Part shown: positions 19,771 to 21,875 of the stretch, in pieces
How the letters are laid out: the number at the start of each line of letters is the position of its first letter
Position numbering within the stretch: the stretch's first letter is position 1
Assembly (NCBI GenBank): GCA_000697335.1
Contig: JNEM01006803.1
Coordinates: 1-21,875 of the forward strand
Origin: Conidiobolus incongruus B7586
Taxonomy: Eukaryota > Entomophthoromycota > Entomophthoromycetes > Entomophthorales > Conidiobolaceae
Length of the DNA stretch: 21,875 nt
Reading direction: 5' to 3'
The notes under the pieces: model-generated
Seen by the model: the letters and a program-made list of their open reading frames with translations, nothing else
What the model was told of the DNA's origin: nothing
Databases searched by the model: none
Translations under genes and position numbers: made by a program

Positions 19771-21875
19771 AGTTATCGTAATTAGTTATAAAATTATCTA
19801 TATTAGTTAACTATAAATTAGTAACTTTTATATTATATAAAAATTATTAATAAGTTATATTATTAAAATGAATTGGAAAAAGCGATATTCACCCTCACCT
19901 GAGTTACAATTAATAAAACGTTGGATTAAATATTGTGGGTTGTGATAAATTACCTATGATAAAATTATTCGATTTTCCCATATAAATTAACCCTTGCCAG
20001 TCACTTGTTACATGTGATAAAATCATATTCTTATATTTGCTCAATTATCCAACCCTTAACATTCAATAATCATATTGGAATATCTCAAATATTCATACAA
20101 AAAACTATTTTATTCCTCAGATTAGTAAATTGATGATTTTCAGGGTTGTGAATATTCATGATAATTAGTGAATTTTCCCAGTTCTAATTTGGATAAAGGT
20201 CTTTATATTAAAACAAGATTGATGTGTTTATCCAATTGGAATGTCCAGATTACTGTCCATTATTTTGAGTTTCAGCTTAAGAACAATATATAAAAGACAT
20301 TATTTAAGTTAATTCAAACTATAATTAAACGATCTATTAGTTTTATATAAATCAATATATTTATTAACTAAAAAATTTAAACAATTAACACATATCATAT
20401 CACAAAATATCATAAAATTTTATAAGAATCTTCAATACACGTTTTAAATCTTATCTGTTTAGGGTTAATCCTACTTATTTTATGGAATATGCAATTATTT
20501 ATCATAATTTTGATTTCATTAAACATATTACCAGTCTGTATTATGGGAGGATTAATGAATTTGTGAAAATATTTCCAATTTCAAAATTGATTAATATTTT
20601 GTCTGTTTATATATTTTAAAATAAAATATACGTGATCATTTTTAAAATAAGGAAAATTGTCAAATTGAAAATTGTATTGTAAAAACCTTAGTCAAATATA
20701 TAAATATCACTCTCACATATCAATCAATTTATAAATAAAAATTTTTAATTGACATTTATTTAATTTAAAAATTTACAAAATTTTATAGGAATTATAGTTT
20801 TTGAAAATTAATATGAATTGGCCACTGTTTTAGATTAAACACATAATGCTTGAATATATTTTGGTGTTAGAGAGATATCTTTTCTTAAAACCATTATCCT
20901 TAAATATATTTAATATAATACGATGTCTAATTTCAACATATACCAAATGTTATAAATAATAGCTTAATTTTTTAAGATACTTATCATTTAACCAAGGCGT
21001 TATTAATTAAAAAATGTTAGATTATGTTAAAAGGTATTTTAACAGAAATTTAATATATATAATTTTGATAATAATAACTCACCAAAAGAAAGGAAATGGA
21101 TTTATTATTCCCATTCATAATAGTACTATCAATTGATTATTTTATAACTTACTCCAATATATTCAAGATTTTTAATAGTATATAATTTTACTATTTATAA
21201 TCGTTTAAATATCAATTGTATCAATATTTAGTTAAATAATTCACATAATAATATTTTAATAATAAACTAATATAAAATAATAGTGAATATATGTCACGTT
21301 TCTATCCAATTAGTCCATATATATTTACCTTTTACCTACAATTCAACTTCTATCCTGTTTTCCCTTAAATTTATCCATTTCTATTCGTATATACAAGAAG
21401 GAACTGTTATACTTTCTAGCAAAGGGAAATTAGGCCCAAGTCTTTGCAAATAACTTCCAATAAAATTCCATATTAACTATTTTGCAACATTATAAATTAC
21501 CAACACTCAAGCTTACTTTAATACAATTTTCCCAGTTTCCAACACTAGCATAATATAATAGGTAAAGTATGTTTTTAAATCTAATATATATTATATTGGA
21601 TATAATATATTTGAATGATTATAATATAAATAGTTTATATATTTATTTTGTAAAATTCAATGATTTTTTATTTATTTTATATATAAACAAATATTTAGTC
21701 AGTTATAAGTTTAATTTATAAAGTTTAAATTATTATTATATTAAGTATTATTAATATTATCATAATATTTTTTAAATAATATATATATAATTTAATAAAA
21801 GAAAAAAAATTTAAGTAATTTTTGTTTTATATATCCTTTTAACTCTTAAACCCACAAATTTATGACTCACCTTAA
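19771..21875. other. Upstream region of TLC gene 2 and AT-rich flank
   Basis: The first 330 bases hold the promoter of the second TLC gene. They include the conserved block (19994-20020) and two further TTATCA/TGATAA words near 19943-19948 and 19959-19964. Beyond about 20300 the sequence is AT-rich without a gene. A patch at about 21290-21550 is pyrimidine-richer and could belong to the control region of a gene beyond the window. The last bases read GTGAGT on the minus strand after AAG, a possible splice donor, but no exon can be placed. Confidence 0.6.
19994..20020 (-). promoter_or_regulatory. Conserved promoter block upstream of TLC gene 2
   Basis: On the minus strand this 27-bp block begins TTATCACATG and ends AAGTGACTGGCAA. 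It matches the block at 12425-12451 at 22 of 27 positions and in orientation relative to its gene. The E-box is CACATG here instead of CACGTG. It ends 223 bases before the ATG. Confidence 0.65.

Noticed and set aside
21865-21875. Splice donor AAG|GTGAGT on the minus strand at the window edge
   Set aside because: A single good donor without an exon inside the window cannot support a gene.

Overview
The window looks like nuclear DNA from a very AT-rich eukaryote, most likely an early-diverging fungus. The protein genes are small. The two housekeeping genes are cut by tiny GT-AG introns (46-59 bp), several with TACTAAC- or TTAAT-like branch sites. The Mpo1-type protein, the TLC-domain proteins, the ACS-type MFS permease and Eaf7 all fit fungi. 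TAA and TGA are used as stops and the standard genetic code reads well throughout. An Entomophthoromycotina (Conidiobolus-like) source would fit the base composition, but that is an inference; no marker gene here settles it.

Layout, left to right: a decayed MPO1-like pseudogene (1346-1962, minus); a divergent pair made of a NOL8-like nucleolar RNA-binding protein (3071-4468, minus, six exons) and an EAF7/MRGBP-like chromatin subunit (4682-5328, plus, five exons including a probable 15-nt microexon); a tRNA-Lys(CTT) gene (5474-5546); the intact, intronless MPO1-like gene (7358-7957, plus); an LTR-like fossil island (about 9649-9976) ending some ten bases before a second, identical tRNA-Lys(CTT) (9987-10059); an unexplained island rich in A and C (about 11305-11640); a TLC-domain membrane protein (12630-13433, plus); an MFS permease (15735-17201, minus); and a second TLC-domain paralogue (18943-19770, minus). 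The rest is AT-rich intergenic DNA in which I see no gene.

Two gene classes stand side by side. NOL8 and EAF7 are single-copy-type housekeeping genes with many introns. MPO1, its pseudogene, both TLC genes and the permease have no introns; MPO1 and the TLC genes are also visibly richer in G+C and come as local inverted duplicates. MPO1 (breakdown of 2-hydroxy fatty acids from phytosphingosine) and TLC proteins (the superfamily of ceramide synthases and lipid-sensing membrane proteins) both act on membrane lipids, so a local lipid theme is possible but unproven.

The most useful new observation is a 27-bp promoter block shared by the two TLC genes (22 of 27 positions identical, same orientation, roughly 180-225 bp before each start codon). 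It combines a GATA-like TTATCA, an E-box-like CACGTG/CACATG and a fully conserved 13-mer AAGTGACTGGCAA, although the surrounding non-coding DNA shows no other obvious similarity.
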